Assembly (NCBI GenBank): GCA_011032825.1
Contig: JAADJZ010000005.1
Span: 253,001 to 317,000, forward strand
Source of the DNA: Massariosphaeria phaeospora
Taxonomy: Eukaryota > Ascomycota > Dothideomycetes > Pleosporales
Length of the DNA: 64,000 nt
Direction: 5' to 3'
The notes beneath the pieces are model-generated. The model worked only from the letters and a program-made list of their open reading frames with translations. It was not told where the DNA came from and did not search any database. Each line of letters opens with the position of its first letter. Within the stretch, counting starts at the first letter, position 1. The translations under genes were made by a program, and so were the position numbers. Positions 19,345 through 30,607 of this stretch are shown here, one piece after another.

Positions 19345-22300
19345 ATGGTCGAGGCGGCCATGGAGGAGCGCGACCCGAGCGTGTCCTCGTCCACTGACTT
19401 TTACGAGTCGGACCGGAAGCCCAACACGCCTGCCAGAGATCCCCGTACTGACGCTTCGGCCGCGAAGCGCAAGGCAGAAGACGCCGGATCCGCCGCAGAG
19501 AAGAAGCGCAAGCTCGCCTCTCCATCTCTTCCAGCCGCGAGCGGACTGAAGCCATGCGCCGGGCTTTCCCCAGCAGTATGGCAGCATGTCTTTCTCTTTT
19601 GTTCGCTTGCAGAACTCGGTCGATTGCTCCAAGTCAATCGATCTTTTCATTCCTTTCTCACAGACGTGCGCAACGTCTCCGCTTCAAAACCAGATTCTGG
19701 TTGTGTACATCTCCTAAAGTCTGAGTCTGTCTGGGCTTCTGCCCGCAATGCGCTTGAGAAAAAGCCCCCGAAGCCTCTTCCAGGCTTCTCGGAATTGCGC
19801 ATGTGGCAGCTCGCCTGGTCGAAACGGTGCCAATTCTGTGACAAACTAAGCTCGTTCGCGTCAGGCGAGATGATCTGGCAGAAGGGTCCCGGCCTATCTG
19901 GTGTCCGTACCATCTGGCCCTTTGGTATTCGAGCGTGCGGACCCTGTCTGATGCAGAGGTGCCAAACAGTAAGTCAGAGCTTGGAATCACCCTCCAACCT
20001 CGCCGGATCAGAGCTGATCTTCCAGGACTCGAGTCTGCTCTTCTCAACAGCGTCCGCCCTTCGGCCTGGCCTCCCGTTTGCTTTCGTCACGCACGACCAG
20101 AATTACATTCCCGCCTATACGCTTCAAGCGGCAACAACTCCGGCAGGCGTAGAGATAGTGAAGTACTACTACAAGCCACACGTAGAGGAGATAACAAAGG
20201 AACTTGAGCATGCTCTAAGTCTTGGGCCCGCCGCAGCCGAAGAATGGTCCAAAGGATTAGACGAAAGAGGCAAGGAACGAATGAAGGCTGCCGAAAACTG
20301 GGAGCGCTGGGAGGTGCGATACCAGTGGTGGTCCGATCACCAGGAACCCCATCCAGCTGCGTCGAGGACCCAGTCTCCAGCACCGCCAACGCATCAGGTG
20401 TCGGTTGCTCCTCCGACACGGCAATCGTATTCTCCCGTCATCCATGCACCAATCCCAGCGAGTAAGTATCGTTCTGTTCAATTCGCTGCTAGTGAAGGCA
20501 GCCTACATTCGCGTTTCAACAACACTGCCGTGGTGTCTAACCTAACGCCTTCAGCAATGACACCCTCACATTATATACAAGCCAGGCCACCAACAGCCCC
20601 TGCCCCAGGCTTTACTCCACAACCCATTCCAGGCAGTACCCAGCCGTGGCGTGGAGAGAGGAACCTGCACGATGCAAACGAGGCCAAGGCAAACAGGAAG
20701 GCGGACATTGAACGACGAAGCCAACAGCTGCGTCCCCCCATCCCGCCAAACATTTTGCGCCACATGGATTCGTTCAAAGCGGCGATCCAAATACCCCATC
20801 CAATGAACGATAATGCCTGGGCACTGCTGCAGCCCCGCCTTCTCTCCCAACTTCCCGCAGCCCAACAAGCAGAAACAGACCACGTGGCTCGCGTCGCTTC
20901 GCTCCCCACCAGAGCAGCAGAACGCCGACACCCGGACATCAACAGTAAGGAAGCCAAAGAAGCCCTAGACCGAGAATGGGAGGAGTCGCAACGCCCAGTT
21001 CGTGATAAGCTCAGCGCCTATGCAGACGATTTCATCAACCGGGATTGGGACCATGGCAGGGCGGTTACTTACGATAACAGCCCAAAGTTTGCAGCCGACC
21101 TCCTCATGTACGTCAGACGCATGTTCTACGCGGACAATGTGACACAGGAAGCTGTCCCTGCGCGTCTGCAGCAGCCCGACGGACCCGCGTCACACAAAGC
21201 TAAACTCGTTCTAGAAAGCATGAAGTGGGTATATGATAACAAGCTGAAGCCTTTGACTGAAAAGTTTCGGAAAGAGCTCTTTCTCTGTTACGGCAACGGT
21301 TGCGAAGGCAACTTCAAGTTTTATGGTTTCGAGGGTGTTATCCAGCATTTTGGAGCCAAACATACTAATGCTTTCAGCGTCGGGAACGTAGTTGTCGCCT
21401 GGAGAGAGGCAGAGTGGCCAGAGGATACTCCTTTCCATCCGGACCCGATTTCTGCGAAGCATGCCTATCAGCCTACCTCAAACATGGCAGGCCATTCCGC
21501 CTACGGTTCTTACCATGGTGGGTATTCTCGCGCTGGAACCTCCACTCCCCATATGCAGACACATGTCCCTCAGGCAAGCCCGGGTCCATACCATTATGGC
21601 GGCCAGCACAGTGGGCCATTTGCTCCACCGCATGTGCCGCCAAATCCAGTCCAAGGATACGATTATAATCAGCCCTATGGTGCAGGTATGGATTCCTATT
21701 CTTACCAACAGATGGCACCACCAGGCTATGGACTCCAGGGAGCCAGTAATGGCTACATGACATCCCCAGCCATGATTAACCCTGCTGTGGCCCCACCACC
21801 GCCTATTACACAGGAACCCGACACCAATGGATCATCTACGCAACTCAGGTCCGGTGACGCGGAACATCGCACACCTCTATTCGACAAACAAGTGAGTACT
21901 ATCATCGACATGGCCCAGGACATATGGAAACAAACCTCTGGTATCAAGGACCTTCCTAATAATCTCCGGATATACGTTCTCCTGCAGCGCGCCATCTCAA
22001 AATTTCACATTGAGTTCAATCATGAGCCGAGCTTGGATCACTTTATTGATGCTCTATCTAGCCATCGGATTCCTCGGGCTTTGAAGAATGCCCCAGGTCT
22101 TTCTTGCAAGGCTTGTCAAGACGAGTTTTCTCGTGGTTCCTCTATGAGTCATTATTCCCGGCCCGAAGAAAGAAGGACTTATACATTTCTTCATTTACTT
22201 TCGCATTTCATGACCCAGCATGCCCGTCCTCAAATACCACCTCCTGGAGAAGGACCAGGCTTTCCCCCTTTGGATTGGAAGGAGGATATGGTTGAGCTTC

Positions 22301-24129
22301 CAAGTGATCGATTCATTTCTGGTCTTATTCACGCCCCTGGTATGGACGACGACAAGCTACACGTGATAGCTACCATATTTCCTACGTTGTTTCCCACTCC
22401 CTTGCCAAGAATTGGTGTCGTAGACAACAGCAACAACAGCAGAGTAACTCCACCTGGGGACCCGGTGACCAAGGAAGCCAGACATGGACCAAAAGCGGGT
22501 GGGACTTCAGGAATCACTACGGTGAAATCTGAACCTTCATCAGTTGTGGACTCGCCGCGACCGTCAAAACTAAGTGAAGATGAGTACGATCCTCAACGTC
22601 CAGCTCTTCCAATGCACACAAACGATCTCGCGAAGCAACCCCACAGGAAGCATTCATATCGTGATAGTCCTCTCCCAACTGACCGCAGGCCGCGGTATTA
22701 TGCCGAGCCACGTTATTATGTACGTACCTGGCAACACCCTCGTGCAGGGGTCATCATAGCTAACGAGACTCTTCTTCAGATGCCTAGAGAACCACTAGAT
22801 GATGGCTATTCTGGAGCCAGAGACTATGTGGAATATGCCTCCGGTCCGCGGAGAATACGGGATCCGGCCCCAGCCTTTGAAGAGTACCATGGGCGGCGAC
22901 CCCTGTATCAGGAGCATGGGACAGTGTACGAACCAGGGTCTGGGGAGTATGTCTACACCCACCCACGCGAAGGAGCTCAAGCCCAGGAATATGAACATGC
23001 GCCTCGTCATGCACGGTATCTCGAGGACGATGGTAGGCAACCAGAATCGCGCCTTGAAGAGCCTAGAGCGCGAGAACACAATCCTCCTAGAGGGAAATCA
23101 GACGCGGAGCGCTTTCTTGAAGATTTCATACCCGACCAGCATCCTAGAGCGGGCGCCACGCAGGACTCGCCATCTCAAACAGTCCCGAAGCCATCTGTGG
23201 TAGAAGCAGATGTAGATGACGGCTCATGTTATACACCTCCCCCCGCCTTACCCGCTGGAGGAGACGTGGTGGATTTGCATCGTGCGCTCCCTGCAGGGCT
23301 CCATACCGCTCCGTCTACTGTGTCGAATGGTTCGAGATACGAAGAGCTTCGCGCGAATGGTCGCCACATACCAGCACTAGACCCTGCAGGTGGCACACGA
23401 CGAGCCGGGCCCCATCGTCGGAGAGATCGACCTCAGGAGCAGTTACCGTCGCGATACTACAGATACATGAGCGTTGCCCGTGATGATCCATATGGTCGCA
23501 GTTCCAGTGTGAACCGCTCGCACAGCAAAAGATACGAGAGATATGAGGAGCAACGGCGTCGCATCGACCAGCAGGAGACTCCACAACCAAATACTGAGCG
23601 GGATCATGAACCGCCGTATTCTAGAGACCAGAGTGTAGACCAAGGGCCGGTTGACGATGCCTACTACCCCCCGGCTCGCCGTGTTCCGCGCGAATATGTT
23701 CCAGTTCAGGACCGTCTGCATCCTTACTCGCCACCCCATGTCCGTTACACTGGACCCCTAGAAGACACATACGGGCCCCCTCCGGTATACGTGGATGAAT
23801 ACGGCCGGCCAGTTGACAATTACGAAATCATACGTGTTCCGCGAGACCATCGCCAGGCGCGCGGCTCGTATGTGCCACATGCAGCTCACAACCGCTACGT
23901 CGAGCACGATCTCGACCGCGTTCAGTACGTGCCCGTAGCGTATGATCGCCATCAGTCGCAGCGCTATGGCGATCAGGCGGAGCCGTACGTCTATTACGAA
24001 GAGATGGAAAGGCCGCCGCCGCAACGCAGACCGGTGTTTGAGGTTGAGGCTGAGACTGCGTACGAGCCTCCCCCGCCGGAGATCCAGATTGAGGGTGCTC
24101 CGTCTGCGGGTGGGTTGGAAGGGCCTTAG
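19345..24129 (+). CDS. Very large F-box-like protein with a conserved fungal domain of unknown function
   Basis: The frame is open from 19303 to 24129; the start at 19345 (MVEAAMEERDPS) is my choice. Three stretches have complete intron signals and leave the frame intact: 19969-20025 (57 nt), 20462-20554 (93 nt) and 22720-22779 (60 nt). Removing them gives 1524 residues. After a basic nuclear-localisation-like stretch (AAEKKRKL) comes an F-box-like segment (LSPAVWQHVFLFCSLAELGRL), then a CxxC-containing region (CQFCDKL, ACGPC). A middle domain has CYGNGCEGNFKFYGFEGV and IQHFGAKHTNAF, as in fungal proteins annotated with DUF7892 (recalled, not checked). The C-terminal 500 residues are disordered and rich in Tyr, Arg, Pro and Glu. 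F-box proteins usually select substrates for SCF ubiquitin ligases; that role is inferred here. Confidence 0.82.
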   Translation: MVEAAMEERDPSVSSSTDFYESDRKPNTPARDPRTDASAAKRKAEDAGSAAEKKRKLASPSLPAASGLKPCAGLSPAVWQHVFLFCSLAELGRLLQVNRSFHSFLTDVRNVSASKPDSGCVHLLKSESVWASARNALEKKPPKPLPGFSELRMWQLAWSKRCQFCDKLSSFASGEMIWQKGPGLSGVRTIWPFGIRACGPCLMQRCQTVSQSLESPSNLAGSELIFQDSSLLFSTASALRPGLPFAFVTHDQNYIPAYTLQAATTPAGVEIVKYYYKPHVEEITKELEHALSLGPAAAEEWSKGLDERGKERMKAAENWERWEVRYQWWSDHQEPHPAASRTQSPAPPTHQVSVAPPTRQSYSPVIHAPIPASKYRSVQFAASEGSLHSRFNNTAVVSNLTPSAMTPSHYIQARPPTAPAPGFTPQPIPGSTQPWRGERNLHDANEAKANRKADIERRSQQLRPPIPPNILRHMDSFKAAIQIPHPMNDNAWALLQPRLLSQLPAAQQAETDHVARVASLPTRAAERRHPDINSKEAKEALDREWEESQRPVRDKLSAYADDFINRDWDHGRAVTYDNSPKFAADLLMYVRRMFYADNVTQEAVPARLQQPDGPASHKAKLVLESMKWVYDNKLKPLTEKFRKELFLCYGNGCEGNFKFYGFEGVIQHFGAKHTNAFSVGNVVVAWREAEWPEDTPFHPDPISAKHAYQPTSNMAGHSAYGSYHGGYSRAGTSTPHMQTHVPQASPGPYHYGGQHSGPFAPPHVPPNPVQGYDYNQPYGAGMDSYSYQQMAPPGYGLQGASNGYMTSPAMINPAVAPPPPITQEPDTNGSSTQLRSGDAEHRTPLFDKQVSTIIDMAQDIWKQTSGIKDLPNNLRIYVLLQRAISKFHIEFNHEPSLDHFIDALSSHRIPRALKNAPGLSCKACQDEFSRGSSMSHYSRPEERRTYTFLHLLSHFMTQHARPQIPPPGEGPGFPPLDWKEDMVELPSDRFISGLIHAPGMDDDKLHVIATIFPTLFPTPLPRIGVVDNSNNSRVTPPGDPVTKEARHGPKAGGTSGITTVKSEPSSVVDSPRPSKLSEDEYDPQRPALPMHTNDLAKQPHRKHSYRDSPLPTDRRPRYYAEPRYYVRTWQHPRAGVIIANETLLQMPREPLDDGYSGARDYVEYASGPRRIRDPAPAFEEYHGRRPLYQEHGTVYEPGSGEYVYTHPREGAQAQEYEHAPRHARYLEDDGRQPESRLEEPRAREHNPPRGKSDAERFLEDFIPDQHPRAGATQDSPSQTVPKPSVVEADVDDGSCYTPPPALPAGGDVVDLHRALPAGLHTAPSTVSNGSRYEELRANGRHIPALDPAGGTRRAGPHRRRDRPQEQLPSRYYRYMSVARDDPYGRSSSVNRSHSKRYERYEEQRRRIDQQETPQPNTERDHEPPYSRDQSVDQGPVDDAYYPPARRVPREYVPVQDRLHPYSPPHVRYTGPLEDTYGPPPVYVDEYGRPVDNYEIIRVPRDHRQARGSYVPHAAHNRYVEHDLDRVQYVPVAYDRHQSQRYGDQAEPYVYYEEMERPPPQRRPVFEVEAETAYEPPPPEIQIEGAPSAGGLEGP

Positions 24130-24824
24130 TTCGATTGAATACGTCAGGAGTGTTTCCCAGATTACATACGATGGGTGGTGGAGTGTTTTTTTCTCTGGCG
24201 TTTGTATGTGGTGCTTTGCATACCCGGATATGGCGTCATTTCATTCTGAAGAGTGTCTTTTTCTTTCTTTCCATGTGTATGAGTACGAAGTGGTCATGCC
24301 TGCATTGGTCTGGCGTTTTTCTTTTCTTTCTCGGGCATCCGTCCACCTCGGTGGATGGATTTTCCCGTATTCTGCGATGTTGCTGCCTGCGAAGAGCGCA
24401 GCGCACCGGGGAATTAATTGCATGGCACCCACCTCACCCCGCGACTCGTGGAGTTGCAGTAACTTCCAATAATAAATTTCCAGATGGTATGTCATGAGGA
24501 CCGGGTTGAGTTGAGACCCGTGTATTTGAGTGTTCTGCCATCGATGTGATATCCGAAAGATTTATACCCCGCAATCGTGCAGTGCGTGCGGCCCCGCCTT
24601 TGCGTAACGTCTCCTGCGGTTTCCCGATCAAGTGGCTATTGTGCCGAGTGCTCTTTCCGGTCTCGGGATAGAAGTGTTGGGCCGAGCCCGGGAAGTGCAT
24701 GACATCAGTTGTTATTTCCATCTCGACTACCTACCTACCTACCCGTCTACATCCATAGCTGAGTATCTCTTCACTGTACGAATTCCAAATACCCTCGTCA
24801 CGTCGTCACGTCAACCCGCAAACA
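24130..24824. other. Intergenic, no gene seen
   Basis: 3' region of the F-box-like gene and promoter of the small membrane protein. A ctac tetranucleotide run is at 24727-24744. No supported ORF. Confidence 0.4.
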
Positions 24825-25710
24825 ATGCCGCTCCCCTCGTCGTCACTCACGCCCGGCAAGTCGCTCATGGCGCTCGTGGCTGTGTTCACGGCTGTGGCGC
24901 CGTATTTGGCGGATTGGAGGTATGCGCGTTTTCGTTTTTGAATGATTTCAGTGCATGCATGTTTGTTTCTGTGTTGCGTTGGAGATGGAGGGCTCTGGAG
25001 AGAGAGTGTGTCAATGTTTCGCGGCTTCGCCCGATCTCATTTGTTCCGTCCGATCCCATGCCATCCCATCCCGTTTTTGTCAGATTATCCGTGTACGAAA
25101 CTTAGGAGCAAAATACGTTTAGTACGCTGTCCACTACACGCTCACACTTTGTCTCCACCTACGCACATACCTATCTTGTTTTCTCTACCTCTCTCTCTAC
25201 CTCTCTACCTCTCTACCTCCCTCTTTTCCCTGCTAACCCGCACCCGTCTCCACCCGCAGCGAAACCCATGTCCTAAACCCCAACTGGCCGCCCCACGCAC
25301 GCTTCCACAACGGGCAGACGATGAGCACGGGGCTGTTCATCGGCGTGGCGACGCTGTACTACCTGTTCTTTGCACCAATTCCATCAACCCCCCCGAACCC
25401 ACCAAACCCACCAAACCCACTACAAACACCACCACAAGCAACATCGCCATCACCGTCTTCGCCGTCTTCGTCGTCTTCGTCGACTCCGTCACCGTCGTCG
25501 ACATATCTCAACTTCGCCCTCGTGCTCCTGCACCTGTACTACGTGCCCGCGCTGTCGGGCATCTTGTACCCAGGCGCGCGGTGGATGGACCCGGAGTTTG
25601 GTGATGGGAGACCGCAGTTGGGGGCTTTTGTGGGGGTGTTGGGGGCTGCGTGGGTGGGGTGGGGGGTTGAGGGGAGGAGGTTAAGGGGGAGGGGGAAGAA
25701 GAGGGTTTAG
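24825..25710 (+). CDS. Small multi-pass membrane protein (DUF6640-like)
   Basis: Two exons, 24825-24919 and 25260-25710, giving 181 residues. The 340-nt intron is the longest in the window; it has a GTATGC donor, a TGCTAACC branch point and a CGCAG acceptor, and contains a CTCTACCT-rich tract. The protein has a first hydrophobic helix (LMALVAVFTAVAPYLADWS), the motif ETHVLNPNWPPHARFHNGQTM, a second helix (GLFIGVATLYYLFFA), a Pro/Ser-rich low-complexity loop, then two more helices around NFALVLLHLYYVPALSGILYPG and AFVGVLGAAWVGW, and a basic tail. The HARFHNGQ motif is conserved in fungal proteins annotated as DUF6640, as far as I recall. Function unknown. Confidence 0.78.
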
Positions 25711-25945
25711 GGGGGGAGAAGGGGGAGTAGGATATATAGAGGCGGGGGAGAGAGAGGGGAGGAAGGGAGGAGGCGGAAGAGGAGGCGAGGGAGAAGGACA
25801 AGATGGAAATAAACAGAGCAAGGAAATTGTTTTAGTAGTGAAAAGGAAGGAAGGAAGGAGTAACTGATTGATTGATTTACAGTTGTGTGTGGTGCAGTGT
25901 ATGCAGTCGACTATCTGAGCTGACACGACACACTCGCGAGAACTT

Positions 25946-27986
25946 TCAATTCAGATTTTCCACCCTCAGCCCAGTGCGTAGCACCTTGAGACTATTGTCA
26001 AACCGTTTTTCCTTCAGCCCAGAGTCAAACTGGTTGTGCGGGTGTTTTTGCGAAAATGCCATCCACGGCTCACACGTCTCGCGGAAGATCGCCTCGTATC
26101 CCTCGTTGTGGATCCTCTCCGGATGTTCCTAGCATGAATTAGCGAGCTGAGTCCTAGTTTCTCAATTGTAGTACTTACTATGACGTTCATGTATAGCCCG
26201 GCACTCACATGGATCACCAAGTGGCAGTGCAGCGACCACACACCCGGGTTGTCGGCATCAAATTGGATAACCAGATAGCTAGGGTTATCCGGCGTCCCAA
26301 CCATCATCTGAGCGCTGTCACGACGCTGGGGATTTTCGGGATTGACGACGGTGCCATCCCATTCTCCTCTCCCCTCTGCAAGTATCCAGAAGTCGGCGTG
26401 GCCGTGCAAATGCATGGTGTGTACCGTGGGAAACAGGTTCCGAATGATCAGCCGTATCGCCGTCGCGTTTCCGTAGTTGTGGATATTGTATTCGGGATTC
26501 GACGGGAAGTCTACCTGGCCGCGACTCGCAGACAGGAGAAGAGCCTCGCTTGGTTGGTTAGCGACGAAGCATTCAGATGGATAATCGTAGCACGAACCTG
26601 AAATTTGCCCGGAACTGACTGTTGTCGACGAAGAATACCAGATGTCCGGTCCCGTTAAGGTCGGCTTTAACGTCGATAGTTTTGATTAGGTCCGGGGTGG
26701 GCGGTGTCTTCTTCTCTAGCGGTATGGTTATTTCCAATGGGTCCTAGATTAAGGTCAGTCCTGATATTTTGCATTCATCAGCAAAGTGTATCGTTGACGT
26801 ACATTGAGACAGTCCCTTGAGTCCCAGCTGTACGGCTGCGTCTTCGGCCTCGCTTCCTCGTCGGCGTTGGAGTAATACACAGCAGCCGTTGCGTTTGGCT
26901 GCAGGATGGTACCATTGGCACAAAAGACGTCAGCATCGCTGCGCATCCAAACAACATCTGTATCAGTCCCTGTAGCCTTGACAAGCACGTCGGTCCTTTG
27001 ACCGATTCCCAAGTGGACGACCTTTTGTATGTACGGTTCCACTGGCACGAAATCGTTAGCAATTACTGTTAACTCATGGTCGTCCACCGAGAAGTGCTGG
27101 ATGGCGGCCCCTCCCGCATTTATCAAACGTAGAAGATGTGTCTTGCCGGTTTGAAACCGAAACTTCGAGATAGCGGCGTTCGGGGTACATTGTCTGCCTT
27201 GGGTTTCAAGACTACAATCGAAGTACATACGGCCGTTTATGAGATTGTTGTCTAGTGAAACGAATGTTGGGGGAATGTCATATACGGGCAGTAGATAGCT
27301 GACATAGTCTATATGATAATAGTCGTTCTATTTCCCGTTAGTAGATGGCTGAGCCTCTGCGGTTCCGTCGTAATCGCTTACAAGAAAAATGGGCCCGAGA
27401 TCAATATCGTATTCTGCATGCTTCTCTCCATGGATGATCATTGCACCAAACAGACCATCGGTATATTGTGCTGTGAAATGCGCATGCCACCAACTGGTCC
27501 CCGCAACGTCCGGTTTGAATGTGTACGTAAAACTGCTTCCGGATGCAATTGGACATTGAGTAACGAACGGCACTCCATCGGCCCACTTAGTGTCGCGTTG
27601 AGGAAGCCCATGCCAATGGATGGCAGTGCCCTCTTTTGGGTTATCAATGTTGTTTATCACAGTGACTGAGATCGTGTCTCCTAATTTAGCCTCGATTGTG
27701 GGTCCGGGAAATTGGCCATTGACAAGTAGCAACGACCGATTCAGCCCATCTGGTGCCAGATAGCCTCTGGTGACTTCGAAGTCATAGTGACGGGTAGTCG
27801 CACCAGAGCTGCCGAGACCGAGGAGAGACAAAGGTGAGTGATCGAGATTACCAAGCAAAGAGAGCCCTTCTGCTATCAGCATACAACAGTCTATCCGAAG
27901 GTCTACTGCATACCATTCGTGACATTGAGAGGTAGACTTGATGTCAGAGAAGCGGATGAAGTAAGGAACGACTTAAACCAAGACAT
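25946..27986 (-). CDS. Laccase-like multicopper oxidase
   Basis: Six exons: 27986-27914, 27869-27382, 27327-26803, 26743-26598, 26548-26179 and 26128-25946, giving 594 residues; introns are 44-59 nt. All four copper-ligand motifs are present: HWHGLPQ (L1), WWHAHF (L2), HTMHLHGHADFW (L3) and HCHLVIHVSAGL (L4), with Leu in the axial position of the type 1 copper. The N-terminus (MSWFKSFLTSSASLTSSLPLNV) is only weakly signal-like, so secretion is uncertain. Such enzymes couple one-electron oxidation of phenols to reduction of oxygen; in fungal clusters they dimerise aromatic polyketides or make pigment. It lies beside an O-methyltransferase on the same strand and near a UbiA prenyltransferase, which suggests a shared biosynthetic pathway. 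Confidence 0.93.
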
Positions 27987-28622
27987 GATTGACGTCGGAT
28001 TTTCCAACCGTAAAGACAACGAAAATGGGGCGAGATGGGCAGTGAAATTTGGCGTCACTCAAACCTTCTTGATATCAACTCTACGGATGCTCAACGTGCT
28101 GTCTTTCCGCTCTGCCGCATCGCTCGTAAACTCAAACCTAGGTCAATTCTGCTCTGGATGCCTGACACGCACGGACCACAGGACCTGCTGGAAACTGTTC
28201 CTGAGTACTGCGCCGCATCCTCCATGTAGCTACATGTCCGGCCGCACAGCGTTGGCATGTTAGCTGACTGCATCCACATTCTACGCCTCGTCATTGCTTC
28301 CCATGGCTGCTGCTGCCGCGGAATTAGACTGGGGTCAACGCTGTCTAAAAAGACATACGCCACCAAGGGTTATTGCGTTGCTAGAGCGCATCTACGCCGC
28401 AATATTGCCCAGGCCCGGTGTTGTCGTGTTTAGTTGCGCAATTATGCCCCCACATGGCACGCGAGATACGAGAATTAAGGCTTGGCAAACGTACCGATGA
28501 CGTAGTTATGGACACGGCGGGTGTTCCCTGTAGGCCGAGATTCAAAGCCTTCGAATTGAGGAATTTGTTATCTATACGAACTACCTAGTAACTCAGGACT
28601 ATTGCCAATCTACATTCGTCAA
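27987..28622. other. Intergenic, no gene seen
   Basis: Promoter side of the multicopper oxidase and 3' side of the O-methyltransferase. No supported ORF. Confidence 0.4.
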
Positions 28623-29979
28623 TCAGACGAATTCTTTGGGCTTCGCCACGATGATGGAGTCCCCAGTCTCGGCCGCGTACTCCCAGATACTGAGAATTTT
28701 GAGACCCGCTGACTCTAGCAGCGCATACCATTCCTTCTGTGAGCGTTCCTTCGCGGCGAGTGCGCTTAGCAAGTTCATGTCTGCCATGGTAGAGCGCCAG
28801 GGAGCTCCGACTTCACGCAACACAATATCGTCGATTAACAGGACTGAGTCATGCGACATTGCCGCCATTATGTTGTGAAGAATCTCATGGCACTGTCCAT
28901 CCTGATGGTCATGCATGATGTTGCGCATATAGTATGCCCGGGCACCTAACAGTTGTCAGTGTGATTGGAAGGATCAAGAGCTGTAACTTACCTTTGACAG
29001 GCTGGGGCGTGAAGAAGTTATAGACCATAGCATCGATGCCAGGTCTGGCGTTCGGGGTCCATGCATCAATGACATGTTGCTGGTCCTGAATGATGACTCT
29101 TCCTTTCAACTGCGGATACTTCTCACGCAGAGCGATACTTTGGCTTCCAAGCGCACTGCCGATGTCCACAAAGATGACCGTCTCGTCTTTGGTTTCACGA
29201 GCAACATGTTCCTCGAACGGAAACATATCGAGCCATTGCGGAAGGCCCTCACGTTCCATTGGAAGCCATGACATGAACAACTGAAAGTGTTCTGGATGAG
29301 ATTGCAACCAGACGAACGGGTGCTCAGACGTGTTGTACCCAAGTTGCCACGGTGAGTCCAAAGGATTGGTCGGATTCTTGTACCCGTGCGATTTGAAATA
29401 CTCTGGCAAAGCGGTGAATGCAGGGTTCAACACAGTGTTGCTGATGATTGTTGGTAAGTTTGCATTCTAGAGGCATTTGTATGCACTTACTAGTACTTGA
29501 TTCCTGTACCTCCGGGAGGACTGAGAGCCTTGGTAACATTATTGGCGGTGAACTGATTCTCAGACGTCTCTTTGATCCAGCGGAAGGACTGATAGAAGCG
29601 GAGAAATCTTTCTGTGCGATACATTAGCCTCCGATGAAACACGACCCTATCAGGTTTCCAACTTACTCATGAGAACCGGATCAACGCCAGTCTTCTCAGC
29701 CACCTCTTCTGAGCTCATAGGCTTGGTACTTCCACCCAAGACCTCGAATGTTTTCGTATCAACCCCAACACGAGCCATGGAGGAATACAACGCCCCATAC
29801 GCAATGAGGTGGACACTGTCGCTCGGCCACTGTACCGCAGTGTTCAAGCTTTGGGTAGCTTCACGTAACTTGCGACGGAGAACATTGTCATTCAAGATGG
29901 AGGGGGGAAGATCTTCAGCTGCCAGCTGTTCAAGCTTGTATACAAGCTCTTCCACTTCTGTAGTTGACATGGAGGCCAT
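28623..29979 (-). CDS. SAM-dependent O-methyltransferase (plant-COMT-like, secondary-metabolism type)
   Basis: Four exons: 29979-29667, 29611-29491, 29440-28992 and 28945-28623, giving 401 residues; introns are 55, 50 and 46 nt. The N-terminal half is the helical dimerisation region with a winged-helix segment (EKTGVDPVLM, RFLRFYQSFRWI, NVTKALSPPGGTGI). The SAM-binding strand is VIFVDIGSALGSQS, a variant of the usual VDVGGGxG. The motif YYMRNIMHDHQDGQCHEIL carries the likely catalytic His and matches YLRxILHDWPD of the family. The end VREVGAPWR...SIIVAKP region (around IVLREVGAPWR) also fits. Relatives methylate phenolic polyketides such as sterigmatocystin precursors. Head-to-tail with the multicopper oxidase, 640 bp apart. 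Confidence 0.92.
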
Positions 29980-30607
29980 ATTTATGGGATGGAAGTGATG
30001 AGAGTTGCAGTAACTTCGAGAAGTTGGAGTGGAAAGTGGACGGCGTTGAATCGGTTCAATTCAGAAAACGATGGGATGTTCGGAGTTGAGGTCAACGGGG
30101 CAGAGGGAGGAGGATGGTCGACAGTAGTGCAGAGCTGTGCCACTTTATTATTGGCCTGGAGCAACGCGCTGAAGCTATCTGGACAGGCTCTGCTTGAGCA
30201 ATTTGCAGCATCATGCAGAAGCACGCTCAATGAGTTCGATACGCGCTAATTTGCGTTCGCGGTATGCTCGGTTGAAAGCCTGATTGATTTTTCTGACGCT
30301 GCACTTGCAAGGACGCCACTGAGGCACAGAAAAGGATCGCTACCCCTGTTTTCCCCCAATACGCAACGAGTCGGACCGTACTCGTCTCAGATCGATGCGG
30401 CACAACACTTTCGTGCTTCGCCTTCTCTGCCACACCACCTTTTTCCGTGGCGCCTATTCGGAGTCCGATAGCAGACACGGTGGCCCAAGATGCGACTCAA
30501 CACTTATATCAATCGTCACCAATCACTACTGGGTGGATATTTATGGGCGGAAGGTGACACACAGAAATACATTGAGACTCCATTCCTTCAGCTCTTCGTA
30601 ACACACC
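29980..30607. other. Divergent promoter region
   Basis: Between the minus-strand O-methyltransferase and the plus-strand rhodopsin-like remnant. A TATA-like cttatatcaa is near 30504. No gene seen. Confidence 0.4.
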
